From: Anoplopoma fimbria
Lineage: Eukaryota > Chordata > Actinopteri > Perciformes > Anoplopomatidae
Reading direction: 5' to 3'
Assembly: GCF_027596085.1 (NCBI RefSeq)
Contig: NC_072458.1
Span: 1,112,501 to 1,176,500, forward strand
Length of the DNA stretch: 64,000 nucleotides
Under the pieces are notes generated by a model. That model saw only the letters and a list, made by a program, of their open reading frames with translations, did not search any database and was not told where the DNA came from. The position numbers were made by a program, and so were the translations under genes. Shown one piece after another: positions 46,936-61,490 of the stretch (its first letter is position 1; every line of letters begins with the position of its first letter).

Positions 46936-48282
46936 GTTTGTCACAGCGTACAGGGGCCAAGGCGGTTCTGTGTGAGCCATAACAAAGGGGAGTCTCTGAG
47001 AGTACACAGAGAATTATAAATCCCCCATGAGGAAAAGGCACAGCCATAACAGCAAAAATGCTACTACTTCTAATTTACTTCTTTTGTAATATGCGTGCAA
47101 TGATTATTTATGGTTATTTATTTCTCAAAAAGGCTGCCAGTGAGAGATTAGAACATTTTTAAAGGGGTTTATTTACACAAAACCAAAAGTACATGTATAT
47201 ACTTAATAACAACTAGTAGAGTCGTGTTTATGGTTGAGGTATGCACTTCGGGATAATGGGTAAGAGTCCCATTGCATTGCCACAGGTCCCACTATGTCCG
47301 ACACATTGTACCGTGTATTAACCAGAAAAAAAATGTGTTTTTTTCAAGATCTTTCCCTAACTGTAGCATACAGTTGCCATTATCTAAACATAACCATTAG
47401 AAGTGATTTGTATTGAAGAGAAAATTCTGTACGAAAACAAATGGAATATTTTGTAAATAACTGGTTAATTATTAAAATTTTTGCAACTTGCGAGTTATGT
47501 AAATTTGCAACATTTCCTAGTTTTATGTAGATAATTCAACATAATCCGGGTGGTATTGTTTTTACTATAAAACACATACCGCTGTTGCAAATGAGATATG
47601 CATACACATAATTTCTAGGAGACAGGATGACTGTAAAGTGCAGGGTAAAATGCTGCTGCTATTCTTTTCAAATGGAATTGCTTGTAAATTGTTGAAAAAT
47701 CATGCTTCCATCAGTGTTGGAGTTCTCTCTCTGTTTAGGGTATGGTTGGGTAAAGTCTCACTGTTTTTTCAGCCTCCTTTTGGGTCTATAAAAAAAAAAA
47801 AATGAATAAAGAAGATGAGATAAAGCCCTTTAAAGAAACATATCACAATATGCATTGAAAAAAACATCCACAAAGACTTTGTCTAGACGCCTGTCAAAGA
47901 AAGTGTGTGTGTGGGTTGATGGCAAGTACTGTGATTGGGGTTGGGACAGGGAGGCAGAGGGTAAAGTTCTCTTAAGTGAAGAGAATTGGTTTGACCATTT
48001 TACAACCCCTTTTACACACAGGCTCTCACGCACACACATAGAGCATTGACATACGTCACCGTGGAAGAGACAAGGGACTGAGGCTCAACCTTTGGAGAAA
48101 AAGCTTAAATGCTGGTTGTTGGACCAAGAGAGCAGATGAAAACAACATCCCTGTAGATCAGTTGCTTTTCTTTCTGTCAGCCCTCCTATCAATCCATCTG
48201 GTCCCTCATGATTTGCTACACCTATCCTGTTCTGAATCCTTCACTCATGTCAGTTTTTCAAGCCATCTATTTTGGTGTTGTG
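46936..48282. other. Unannotated stretch
   Basis: No recognised repeat or exon. A12 run near 47790. Confidence 0.45.
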
Positions 48283-48329
48283 TTTCACTCTCTCTCCCCC
48301 CCTCTCTCTCTCTCTATCTTTTTCTCTCT
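48283..48329. repeat. Polypyrimidine CT-rich tract
   Basis: TTTCACTCTCTCTCCCCCCC followed by (CT)n and a TTTTTCTCTCTG end. Almost pure pyrimidine on the plus strand. Confidence 0.9.
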
Positions 48330-48756
48330 GTTTGATTTTCCTGGCATATTGTCCTCTTTCCCAGATGGTGGCTGATCTGGGGGACGTCTCACTCGTGCTC
48401 CCCACATATGGAGCGCCTTTCACTGGGCAGAGAGGCTCTTGAACTCCCCCCCTCTCCCTGGCTGGCTGGGGCAAAGCCATGGCCCAGATCAGATCCCTGT
48501 GGAGGACACATCCCTCTCACCGGGCAGCCGGGTTACCCCGCGCCAGGAGGCTGCGCCGGAACAACACACAAGTATGCCGACTCACAACTTCAAATTCCCA
48601 TCCATTTCATGGTGGGTATGGGCTATGTGCAGAATGATCCCATGTGGCCTGCTGCTACAGTGTGAGACGCCAATTAACAATGCTCATTTTCCCTCACTGG
48701 TTCATGAAGCCTTCTGATTACAGTTATATCATTCCATTAGAATTACTATAATTGCA
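48330..48756. other. Unannotated stretch with small GC-rich patch
   Basis: 48400-48565 is markedly GC-richer than its surroundings (CACCGGGCAGCCGGGTTACC). Two overlapping plus-strand frames of 85 and 92 codons cross it without recognisable domain. No splice structure is supported. Confidence 0.4.
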
Positions 48757-48872
48757 ACAGACTAATCCGAATATAGTAATACAAACTACTACGAATAGGA
48801 TAATGCAGTAAACAAATACAAATTCAATAATGCAGCGAACTGATACGAATACAGTAAGTGCAGCAATATATA
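48757..48872 (-). mobile_element. Isolated LINE 3'-UTR fragment
   Basis: ACTAATCCGAATATAGTAAT, AACTACTACGAATAGGATAA, CTGATACGAATACAGTAAGT and TACGAGGAA repeat the words of the LINE 3' UTR at 28797-28911, including the TACGAGGAA that spans the stop codon there. No reverse transcriptase or CATTACATTACAG tail is attached. An older, more diverged copy. Confidence 0.65.
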
Positions 48873-49029
48873 TATACGAGGAATATATATATATTACCTT
48901 AATGGATTCAAATTCATGATTACACAGATAAAATTAGATCATCCTTTGGGTGTTCATGGAATAGTTGTCAGCTGGGATACAGGATACATATTAACATATT
49001 CCACGCTGCACATATGTAGATTTGTACAA
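48873..49029. other. Unannotated stretch
   Basis: Contains AATATATATATATT at the left edge, symmetrical to an ATATATATA just before TACGAGGAA. Otherwise nothing recognised. Confidence 0.45.
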
Positions 49030-49430
49030 GATGGAATGCATGGGATGTTGCTGTGGGAGTTAATGGGAATATGCTGGCAATCTCTCAGCCTGTTAAATGC
49101 AGTTATGCACAAGGCTGACTTAGACGGATAACTAACATGCCTGGTGCATAGGGACCGGAGGGACAGCAAGTTATGACTGCAGGCAACAGACGAGGAGCAA
49201 GCGTCTGCAAAGCTGAGACCATAAGAGCCGGGCAGACACATGGAGCTGTGTTCATAAAGTTTTACTGGGATATACAATTTGCTGATTGTTTATTATCCAA
49301 GGGAAAGGCAGCTGGAATTGGCCAACAAAGCCACTGTGAAGAGTGGTTATTAATTGCACTGTGTTTTGTTACCACCGTGGGTGCAATGATCAAATGTGGA
49401 TTGTTTTAATCAGGCTTGGCATGATCTGAT
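49030..49430. promoter_or_regulatory. Candidate conserved non-coding element(s)
   Basis: A 400-base repeat-free block with GTTAAATGCAGTTATGCACA, GATTGTTTATTATCCAAGGG (forkhead/homeodomain-type), GTGGTTATTAATTGCACTGT and ATTGTTTTAATCAGGC. The strongest candidate by length and motif density, but composition only. Confidence 0.3.
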
Positions 49431-51059
<1,629 letters not shown>

Positions 51060-51240
51060 GACATAGTATTAAATATCGAAAATGACGTCTGATGGTGGCA
51101 GGTTGAGGATGCTGGACATAAGCAAACACAGGACTTTCAACCACAAGATAGGTGTTTGAGCCGCATGATTAAGTGTTTGAACTAACTAAATGGTTATGTT
51201 GCCTAAATCTGATGTTAGTTTGTTGCGGAATATCGTCCTG
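51060..51240. repeat. Possible diverged copy of the GGTTTAGGAAAA family
   Basis: CACAGGACTTTCAACCACAA resembles the GGACTTTCACCCAGGAGAC end of the copy at 235-492. The remainder does not align by eye. Weak. Confidence 0.3.
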
Positions 51241-51792
51241 ACTTACAGAGAAAAAAAACGTGGTGAAGTCACGAAAGATTCTTCCAATTGGAATAACTCC
51301 ATTTGAAAGTTGAGCCAAGCAACATTACATTTACATCTAATATTCAGAGACAATGCAGGAGGTAGTGTGCCCATATTTTGGGTGGCAGAGATTCAAAATG
51401 AAAAGGTTGGAGTGTTGGAAGGATGCGTAGCATGGAGAGACTTTGATGCCATAGACCACAGTGTTTTATTTGCCTGCCCTTATCTATACTTCAGAGACAG
51501 GTTATAAGCCTCACCAAAGCCTTTCAAAGCCTTCCCTCACTTTGACCAAACCAAGAGTAACTGCACCAACGCAAATAATCATGCTTGCACTGTGAACTAG
51601 TGCTGACAACATTGTCCTCCCACACAGTATGATACATCAGAACTGGACATGGAGTTAGAAAGAAGTGAGTTCTAATCCCAACTATTAGTCTATGCTTGTT
51701 AGTAGCCTCAGCACCACTGACTAATGCACTGGGTAGCCCGTTACACACACCACTATGGTCGTAGTAAAAACATGGTTTGATGATGATGAAAA
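51241..51792. other. Unannotated stretch
   Basis: No recognised feature. Confidence 0.45.
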
Positions 51793-51976
51793 CCTAAGAA
51801 ATTAGCTTTCTTAGGTTCAGGCAACAAAACCACTTAGTTAGGTTTAGGAAAAACATCATGGCTGGGCTTAGAATAAGTACTGAAACTAAGTAAAACATGA
51901 ATAGAAAAACATGAATACAACACCTTGGTTCATAGACACCTGTCTTAGAGACTGGCCTCGTGGCTGAAAGTCAGCC
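51793..51976 (+). repeat. Unclassified teleost repeat, GGTTTAGGAAAA family, second copy
   Basis: CAACAAAACCACTTAGTTAG, then GTTTAGGAAAAACATCATGG, then, about 90 bases on, TGGCTGAAAGTCAGCC. Opposite in orientation to the copy at 235-492. At its left edge CCTAAGAAA (51793-51801) faces TTTCTTAGG (51807-51815), a 9-bp hairpin. Confidence 0.6.
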
Positions 51977-54490
51977 AAGAGAGACGTTTGTAACCCGTCG
52001 TATCTCTACTTGATGCTTACGATTGAAACTACATTAGCTGCCACTGACACATCACACACAAATCTCTGAATGAACAAAACAATCACACCAATAGGCTTAG
52101 ATATACATTTCAAACTTTGCTAAACAAAAAAGAGTTCCGCAGACCTGTCTAATACCGGTGTATGGCAAAGCATTTGTGCAGTCAAACACACATACACATA
52201 CACACGATAATTGCTGTAGTAGCAGTTTAGTCCACATGGAGAGAACCCTGTGGCAAGGGAAGAGGCCTCTGAGTGACCTCAGCTAAAGGCAGATTTGCTG
52301 TACTGTATATAAACCGTTAACATGAAAAAAAGATAATGCTCTCCAGTATACAGAGTATCTGACCTTGACTAGCATTCTCTCAGTAGATAAGATAAATAAT
52401 GGCTTGAGACAAATAGCCAGTATAGTATTTTGAAAAGTGGATCCAAAAAAATAGAAAATAGAAAAAATCATCACTTCTCAGTGCTCACCCTCAGACAAAG
52501 CCCTCTCTGTCAGATCAATGACATGATGAATTAATGATTTGTGGGTTGACAAGCAAACAACGCCTCTGTCACAGCCAGCTATTGATGAGCTATCGTGAAA
52601 TCAGGGTAAATGATTAGAGGAGGGAACCGCTCTTGTGTGGAGTCCTTGAAATATATCACATAAAAGCTAAAGCAATACATCTATATCCCAGCCTTGTTCT
52701 TTAGTGTTTGAAACATGCACCATAGAAGATTTTATAATATTTCTGCTGAAACAAAAAAAAATCATTAAGGGTGGAAGAAAACGTAATTTGTTATTCATAT
52801 CGGCTCTTCAAAGCAAAGAGCTTAGGAAACTAGACGGCAGTACAATCAAAGAACACTGATCATCATGTAGTTAAAATGTAATTTGGATGACCAGCCATAA
52901 AGGCTGCATTCTGGTTGGTGTAATCTGACAACTGTCTCCAAAGAGGTCAGCCAATCAGAAGTTGTTTTGGCCAGCCACTCCTTGAAACGGATGATATTCT
53001 GGGTGTTCTCGTTTAGTGAAATTTCCCTTCCAGCTCTGACTGGTGCCTACGGCCTAGCTTGCAGCCTGCTGTAACTTTGGTAGACTATTTCCTCCCTAGT
53101 GAAATAGACAGAGGGAATTGCAGTGGAAGCTTGATTTCATATTCACCTTATGATTCATGGACGACAAGAAATCACAGCTTTGGATTTTCTTTAACCTATT
53201 TAAAATGCCCAGGGATCCAACAAATCTGTAGTGTGACACTACATTCCAAAGTTCATGGACAAAGGAAACTTTAATTTAAAAAAACTGGACTTATTTTGTC
53301 TTTCTTACTCAGAATAATGCAGATTATTCTTCACGATTTAAGACACATCTGCTAGTTCAGGTGCTGGATGCCATGTAGGGTCAGTGCTGCCAACGCTGAC
53401 CTGACAGACAGAGTGGCTGTCCATTGAGGGGATGCAGAAATAAAAGCTTCGACCCGGATCAGTGAAGCATCCGACACACTAGCCCGAGCTCTTCGGCTCT
53501 CTGAGGCAAGAGCTGCCTTTCTGTCACTCACTGTTTGAACACACACACTGACCAAAGAGGCAGAAACAAAATCATGCATATACTCTGACATTAGCCATGT
53601 TTTCATTCATGTATTTATATGCCCATTTTGAAGTAACTCATTAGAAATGCTACATGGAAAAAAAAAATGGATAGAACTTCTTTAATAGTGCAAAACAGTT
53701 TTTACTCTTGCGGTTTCTGCTGTCTGTGTCATGTATTTTTCATAACATGCAAATGACGCTTCATGAAACAAGACCTAGCTGCAATGAAAGAACACTTAAA
53801 AGGTACCTAATTGAAGTCTTGAAAACCTTTTTATGATCTCTCTTAGATTAATGTTTGTTTGTTTTCTTTTCATTTATGCAGTTTTTTTTGTTTCTTTTTT
53901 GAACCATGCATGTTACTACGCTGATCCCAAGTAGGCAAATAAAGATATGACAAATCCAGAATGTAATTATAAAAAGTAAGAGAGTTAAATAGACAAAAAC
54001 AATTAAAATACTTGTTTACAATCAGATCTTTATGCTCTATAAAACAAGTTATTTACAAAAAACTAAATCTGGACTTTTCTATACCTGGCTTTTGACCCAA
54101 TTTTAGCAAACTTTACTACATCCAAACTAACCAACGATTCCAGTTTTGAAATTAAAGTTTTTAAGAGGCCTTGAATTGCTTTATACAACATACGCACACA
54201 AAATCCATACATAAAAAGGGAATTTGGTTTGATTGAAAGGGAGAAAACATAACACAACAGAAGCAAAGTGCAGTATTAAAGTCAGCGCTTCATCCCCTCA
54301 TCTGTCCTCCCCCCTCTGTGTGTGCCCCCCAGCTCTCCTGGTTAACACCTAACCACATCTCCCACCAGGGTTGTGGCTCTCCTGTGAGATAAAAGCTCCC
54401 TGCCAGCTCCTTTAATCTTTCCCTTACATTTTGGAACTTCTCCCACTCCATGGCCTCACCCCCCCTATTTATTCTTTCTATTTATTTTCA
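51977..54490. other. Unannotated stretch
   Basis: About 2.5 kb with no recognised repeat or exon. Frames here are short and domain-free. Confidence 0.4.
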
Positions 54491-54649
54491 TTTTTTACCT
54501 TTATTAGACAGATGACAGCGTAGAGGCATAGTGGAAACATGGGGAGAGTGCATGTATGACATGCAACAGAGGTCCGAAGGCCAGGAACAAATCCGGGACG
54601 TTGTGGTTATAAGACATGCGCTGTAACCATTCGCCTACCAAGGCACTCC
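54491..54649 (-). mobile_element. tRNA-derived SINE
   Basis: On the minus strand: GCCTTGGTAGGCGAATGGTT, ACAGCGCATGTCTTATAACC, ACAACGTCCCGGATTTGTTC, then CTCTGTTGCATGTCATACAT and an AATAAAGGTAAAAAATG end. The first part is a box-A-like tRNA promoter (TAGGCGAATGG, 54637-54627) of the type-II tRNA-like head GGTGGCCGAGTGGTTAAGGC recalled for fish SINEs. Box B (GGTTCGAATCC expected) is decayed to GGATTTGTTCC. The internal Pol III promoter is therefore unlikely to work. Confidence 0.72.
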
Positions 54650-55824
54650 CTCACTCTATTTATGACACTTTTATAAATGTGTTGTTTTGATTTGCTTTTT
54701 GTTTCTGCCACAGACACTTAGTGCTTGAATTCCCAAATCTGTCTCTCTTTTGATGTGTCTGTCCCCCTTTTCCCTTCATTCTCCTTTTTTCCTCCTAGCT
54801 CTGACGCCCTTTGCTCGACGTTTCTCCTCCCCTCTCGTCCCTTAGCTCTCATAGTCATAGTGTTTATATGATTTTGAGAGTTGATAGGAGGACCTTGGGC
54901 AATCTCTTACACAGCCAGACTTTCATTTTCCTCTGCCTCCTGCATCAATCTGCAACGCTCTTTGTCTTTGTCCAGAGACTTACAAAACAGACAGCTCGAG
55001 CCAAAGCTTTTATTTATTTATTTTTTAAATAAATTTCCTTTCCCAAGCCGGGGAAAGGTGCCAGCAATAAGGGGACATTGAAATATTGTTTATTCTCCTT
55101 TACTTTCCTCCCTCCCTCTCCTTCTCACAGTTTTCATTGCTTTCTTGGTCCCAGTATTGTACACTATTTATATTTGACTTTTTCTTTTGTATTCAATTGA
55201 TCTTCATGTCTGCCTTTCTTTTAACTCTTCTGAAATGATGGGGGATGAAAAAAACAAAACAAAAAGACAGCCATGTAACAGGGCTTGAATTGCCTGTGCA
55301 ATCTTAGAGATTGTAATTATTTTGCTGTTCAAAAAAAATAAAAAAATGACTTCTTGGATAATGACTGCTGCTTATCATTTGTACTGCCCATAAAAATACG
55401 CACACACTTATAAATCATGAATAATCGGACAGAATTGTCTCATATTACACCCACACAGGTGTTCAGTCATTGTGTCTTCTTATACCTCTTCTCAGGATTG
55501 GGTTGTTGTACGTGTAGACCGCACTTGATTGACGTTTCCTTGCCTCCCCTGGATGTTTTGCTGTTACTTTGCTGGAGCTACTCTTACTCATCCAAATTGT
55601 CCTTGCGTTGTAGGTAAAATAAAGTACACAAGATGCAAATGGTTGAACCATTAAAACAAATGTTGCTTAGTAACTGAAAACAACAATGGCCTTTTGTCAC
55701 TCTTCAAAACTAAATGTGTGTTCTGTATTTTAACATCACATCTAGGAGCAAACAAGGAAAGAGCAAATAAATGACAGTGAAGACTAACTTCCATTATCGG
55801 CAACATTTAACAAGAGTCAGAGTC
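54650..55824. other. Unannotated stretch
   Basis: Pyrimidine tract at 55089-55129. No exon recognised. Confidence 0.45.
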
Positions 55825-56085
55825 TGGAGCCACGCTAGCGGCTGTACAGCACAATTTATACTGGGAGCGTTAAGCTAATACATGTTTAGCATGTTAGCAT
55901 GATTACACACATATGATGATGAATAGCGATAGTTTTGCCGGTAACGAGTCAGAAACAAACACTAGATTACATTTAAATTTGACCTGATGATGCGGCTATA
56001 AAGGAAAGAGCAAAGTATCACAAAAGTTATTGCAACTCATCCCGAAGGGGACATGCAGTTTGTCCTAAGTTGTAGTGCTCAGCAG
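55825..56085 (+). repeat. Unclassified teleost repeat, GTACAGCTGAGGCTGATG family, copy 4 (internally deleted)
   Basis: GGAGCCACGCTAGCGGCTGT at the start, CATGTTTAGCATGTTAGCAT in the middle, then TTTGACCTGATGATGCGGCT, GTTATTGCAACTCATCCCGA and AGGGGACATGCAGTTTG. The CATAAAGTACAG and GCAGGTATT core of the other copies is missing or unrecognisable. Same orientation as the other copies. Confidence 0.6.
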
Positions 56086-58504
56086 ATGTTACAATTTGAG
56101 CAAAGTCTTTCAAACATGTACACTTACAAATGTATTAATGCCACAACAGTGGCCTATTCAGATAAACTGTTTTCATGATCAAGTTAAACAAAAGTAACTT
56201 GCATATTCCTTTTGAATATCTGGAGTTTTCAGACTCTCAGCACAGTGACCAACCCTGAACTCTTAGTAGCATGTTGTGTTTCATCCCAGACAGTCTTGAG
56301 TAATGTCTTAGCTGGAACAGGAGCAAGCTCCAGTCTGTCTAGCTCTAAATCTTCCTTCTAATAAGATTTGGGGACAACATGCTAAATTCAATATGGGATC
56401 TCGCTCTTCTTTATGCAGTGGAATTTGATGTATGCAACTGAAAGAAGAAAAAGGGCTTTAAAGTACAAAGAAGAAAAATCTGCTATTAGACTATGAGAAA
56501 TTAGACTTGTGAGGCATGTCTAGTTGTCTTCCCCTTTCATCTTCTAGAAAGAACATTTTAAATGTTCTGTTTTAATGTCGATAGAACACTATGCTTCACT
56601 TTTATTCAATCTTATATTTGATATACACGATTTGAAAATGACTGCTGTCATCTATTATATCCTGTTTCTTTTTTATTTCTTAATATTCAAGGAATCACCA
56701 GCCCATATGTTCAGGGTTTCTAATACATGATTTGTATACACTAACTGTTTGAGTCCAAAGCTGAGCTTGGTCTAAAATACTGTGGATTGTATTAAGTATG
56801 CTTCAGAGTATGACAGAAAATAATTTCTGAATGATTAATACATCTATGTACCTGCATATTTTCATTTTATGCACTAACAGTGCAGGGATCCAACTTATTT
56901 TGGATTAAAGTTTCCCAGTATGTACTTAAGCAACTTTATTACAAAGGTTTGAGGTTTCATTGGTAATCACTGTCCTCTTTATGAAGGTGCGATTGAGCAT
57001 CCTGCTTCAGTCTTCACTTTGTTTACAGAAATGAACACAGAAAACGCTCATTAACGGAAAATATTGACAGCAAACATCAGAACAGGGTGATTTCACATTG
57101 ATTGTTAAAGTGTGGAGGTTGTTGTGAGTAATAACAATCAGCCTCGGTACGTTGAATATGCGTGTGTGTACGCGTGTGAAAGTCTGATTAGAATGTGTGG
57201 GATGCAGAAGAGCAGACAGACATTGCGGCTAACAAGCATAGGCACTCCTAATCAAGGCTTCACTCACTCCTCAGTAGCAGCATAAGGTCACCTGTGATTG
57301 ATTCAAATGAGAGGAAGCATCAGGCCTTGCATGTCTTTAAAGCCTAAAGGGCTTTAAAGGCAAAAGAGTGTGTATGTGGATTACAATTAAACAACAGACC
57401 TCTATTCATCACAGATCTGACAAAAGCCAGTCACATGTTCAGAATTCTTTATCCTAGCAGCTGCACAGACGAGTGTGTGAGAACAGGTGCACGAGTGTTT
57501 GAGAACATCTTGTAATGTGTGGTTGTGTTTCTGAATCAATAAGTCCTCCAAATCAAAGTCTTTAATGAATGAGAAAAAAACAGTTGGTGCTGTGACTTTT
57601 TTTCATATCCTAAGCTCTATTTTGACAATAAGTTCATCCACAGCTGCAGTTCAAAGCAGTTCATCCGCTGCTTTCAAGATTGAAGTTTATTAATTAAAGT
57701 TTAACCATTAAAAGCTGGGCAACGTTAAAGTGAATCTGTGTGCTATTACCATAATCCGGGACACTTTGAGTCAGTTCAATTGGATTCATCTTCTGCATGC
57801 ATACAAGGTTTATGTATGCGTCTCCATTTTCTTTAGAAAATGTGTCACATCCATAAAAAAAATCGCTATTTAACACAATCCTTAATGCTTTCTATTGTCA
57901 ATAAAAGTTTCAGGCTCAGTGTTTTGATGATATCAAAGTTTAGAGTTCTGTTTTTAATTGTTTTTCTCTGGGAGAAATGTAATGTTCTTCTCAAAACACA
58001 AAGGGACTTAATGATTACAAATCCTGGATCACACAAAGTAGGACCTGAATTTGATGCACATTTCATTTTTCCTCGTCAGGATTTAAGAAAGCTTGTCAAA
58101 TTCCACACTGTCCATATGTTATCTAAACCACAGTGATTTGAAGATGGTCCCTTTGAAAAAGCTTGTCGAGCAGCATTTGATGCTGTAATTGATTCCAAAA
58201 AGCCATTTCAGAAAACAGATGCAAGTGACATGATGCTTTTATCTACATCAGAGGGTATTAAAACCTTCCTATCAAAGGTCCAGAAATGTATTTTACATAA
58301 TATAGGCAGTCTGGTACAATGCAACACAATGCAGCACATAAATACATCAATATTGAATAAGCCATTTTCAAATTTTCCTGTGAGGAACTTATATACTGTA
58401 TATATTAGAGTCTCGATGCAATGCTGACGCCTCTTTATGACCTACATCTACAACCTACTGACACCATCAACATACAGATTGGCTATAATAGTTATTTTTA
58501 ATGC
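56086..58504. other. Unannotated stretch
   Basis: About 2.4 kb of ordinary AT-rich DNA. No recognised repeat, exon or RNA gene. Confidence 0.4.
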
Positions 58505-58760
58505 ATTTTGTCATTGGCGCCACCCGGTCGGATTCTGACAAAAAAAATCAGACAAAATCATGTTGGTAGAGTAGAAACTCCTTCAGCTCACACTCCATCA
58601 GGGCCCCCAGCAGTGACCAGCCCACCGGGGACGGACCCAGATCAGTTGGAGTTCGGGCGGGAGGGGGAGAGCTCTGAGACCCTGCTGCAGTAATATGAAG
58701 GGACTCTGGTGCTCAGGAACAATATCACTTTGTGCCACAGGGATCACCCAAAATCAAGAC
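58505..58760. other. GC-rich island of unknown origin
   Basis: 58515-58690 is far GC-richer than the surrounding DNA and holds GGCGCCACCCGGTCGGATTC and CCCACCGGGGACGGACCC. A 61-codon plus-strand frame covers it without recognisable domain and ends in TAA at 58691. It could be an unrecognised repeat, a retroposed fragment or an isolated CpG-rich element. Confidence 0.35.
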
Positions 58761-61379
58761 AAAATGAAAGTTCTTCATGGTAGCTTTAAGCAAAACTACA
58801 ACCTTCTGCAGGACAGCGTAGTGGCTTGATTTAGGGCGAGATATGGTTCAGTTTGTCTCCTGGATAACATAATAATGCAAGTGGTTTATGTTATGACCAC
58901 CAGATGTGATTAGTTCAACTTTTCCGATAAATCATGTTGTGTCAGTCATTTTTGGCGTGGCAAACCACACTTAATGCAAAACCCATGAGCCTCTGCCGCC
59001 ATTGCTGTGGAGAAGCCATACAGATTGCACATGGGGATTGGTATTTGACTTTCCTTGAAGTTTTTATTGACACAGGCCTGTACTAAACCACCGGACATTT
59101 TCTCCCACAATTGTTAATTATCAGTACTGATGACTAAACTGGGAGAGTTTCATTCCCGTCCAAGCCTTGGAGGTGTTTCAACTAAAAGTCACCAAACACT
59201 TTGCCACTCTATTAACAATAACAGTTGCGGTAATGACAAACTGGCAACTTTTACAGTACACTTTGTGTTATTGGAGCTAATACACTCAGACAGAAACTGA
59301 CCATGTGCCTGCACAAACATACAAACAGGTGGTTCAGTGTAGTCTCACGGTCTGCAATCTTTGTCACATATTGTGCACATATTGTGTTCAATCATGCAAG
59401 CTACACAAGAAGATGTAACTCTACATAGACTTATGAGTGGCACATAGCCTGGTGTGGAGAGAAATGCAGTTTGAACTATATCTGGACTATAGTTCAGACT
59501 TTGAGAATTCCTCACAAACACAAATTATGTGGTTAGATCAAAAGGAATTAAAAAACATCTTACAGAACTTCAAATATTTAAACGATCATATACATTTTAT
59601 GGTAGTTTTCTCCCCTGTATCTTTTCCCATTAGCTGGAATATTTGCGGTCTCCCCAGTTCAAACCAAGCAAATATTATCAAAACATAATCCATAACAGGA
59701 TACAGCCTTTTTTAATATAAAAATAGTGAATATTTACCAAACCACACTTTTGTTGAGCGATTTATCTTTTCTGAATGAATGAGAAACTGTTTATTGGGCT
59801 TTGGGCGTGAGACGGACTCAAAGTCTCAGCATGAAAACGATTCCTTATCAAGAGCAGTTGAGTCAATAATGGTGTCTGAAGTTAGACACCAGGTCAATAT
59901 TGGAGTTTGCTCAAGTTAAAGTAGTACATCAGGTGATATAGGTTGTAGAGATCAGCCTGAGCTTGTAGCTGCAAAGTTATGACTGACACCGATACCCCAA
60001 ATCTTTGTCAATGACAAGAATAGAACCAGCATCAATAAGTTTGGATTCTGAAATATGTGAGAGGGAGACAGGTGTGACTCATCTTGTGCTGCTAGCATGG
60101 TAGAACTAGCATGGTAACATAACGAGTTTGCATCAGAGGTGGATAGGTTCATTCACAAACCCTTTGATTAGAGAATGAGAGAGTGCATATCAAAAATCTA
60201 ATTCTGCTTAGAACAATTACCATTTTAATGACATTCACCTTACTCAGTGCTCAGTTTTTTTTTAAACTCGAGAATCAAGGACGACAGAGATTTTTGGAGC
60301 TCTGTCTGCATGTCAGGTAATTGCAGTGCCTACAACCTTTTCAGTGTAGCAGATTGAAGTCTAAATGAAGCTCTGACCTTCAATTTGCTCTCTCTTCATC
60401 AGTTCCTGTTTTTCTCTAAGTGGCTTGATTTCCTCAAGGTTCCTCTCTTTTCTCTCTTTATTTTCCCCCTCCCTTTGATTTAATCAAAGCCACTGGCTCT
60501 TTGTTTCTCACCTCACACCACATGTTTCATTCTGCGTCCGATAAGATGTGTCCACACTCACCAGGATGTTTGTTCTTTGTGATTCTATAGTTGAGACTCA
60601 AACCAGCACCATGCTCATTTAGTCCTCACACTATATCATAATCTACTTTATATTAATATTTCTTAATATATATTAGTATATATATGTTTCCTTATAGGAT
60701 TTATGTAAGGGGTTACACAGAACAGCTTTGAATATAATGTAGCTGCAAATACAGTGGAGTTAGTATCACTGTACACACACTTGAGGAACACAAAAACACA
60801 CACCCAAACACAATGGGCAGCGAGTGTCCATTAAGCATCTCTCAGACTAATGCCCCATCTCTTAGTTTAGATTTATAATGGGGGCAGTGCATAATAGGGT
60901 CTCTAATAGACTGTCATGTCAGCTCCACAGAAAAGAAAACACAGTGTACCAAATGGAAAAGCTGGAACTGATCAAATGCCTGGTCTTCTCACCTTGCTCT
61001 TGACAGTCAATTGGAGCTGTTTGGAAATTAGGTGATTTAATCTCAACCTCATTTCACATTGCATTCAAACACACATTGTGTTTTAATGAGCTTTAATTGT
61101 GGCTTTACAGTACATTTGTCACTGCCCCCATGATAAATGGTGGCTTTCAAGCTGTTGAAACTCTGGTTTAGTGCGATTTTACTGTTCTGCCTTACGGACA
61201 CAAAACCACGCTGTTTCTAACTAACCATTTTGACCAACCCTGAGGCTTAAGGTGAAAGTAAACAACATGGAGGCGATGGCAAGAGACAAAGAAAAGAGGA
61301 GACAACAGCAAGGAAACAGCTCATTATTACAGCTAATGCTCTTGAGTCACTTATCACTAAGTAACAGCACAGGTGCGGG
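58761..61379. other. Unannotated stretch
   Basis: About 2.6 kb. An AT palindromic patch (CTTAATATATATTAGTATAT) lies near 60662 and a duplicated CTAGCATGGTA at about 60091-60117. No exon. Confidence 0.4.
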
Positions 61380-61490
61380 CAAGCCATTATAAACAGTTGT
61401 GAAGTGTGTTGGGATAATGAACGCGCCCCTGCAGGCCTCCTTTACTTTCTGGGGACGATGGAAACACCTGCAAAGGCAATTATAGAAGAA
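61380..61490. promoter_or_regulatory. Candidate conserved non-coding element
   Basis: AGCCATTATAAACAGTTGTG, GATAATGAACGCGCCCCTGC and AAAGGCAATTATAG in a compact repeat-free block. Composition-based guess. Confidence 0.22.

Noticed and set aside
54600..54649. Functional tRNA gene
   Set aside because: Box A-like sequence is present but box B is decayed, the cloverleaf cannot be closed, and the 3' side matches a SINE body.
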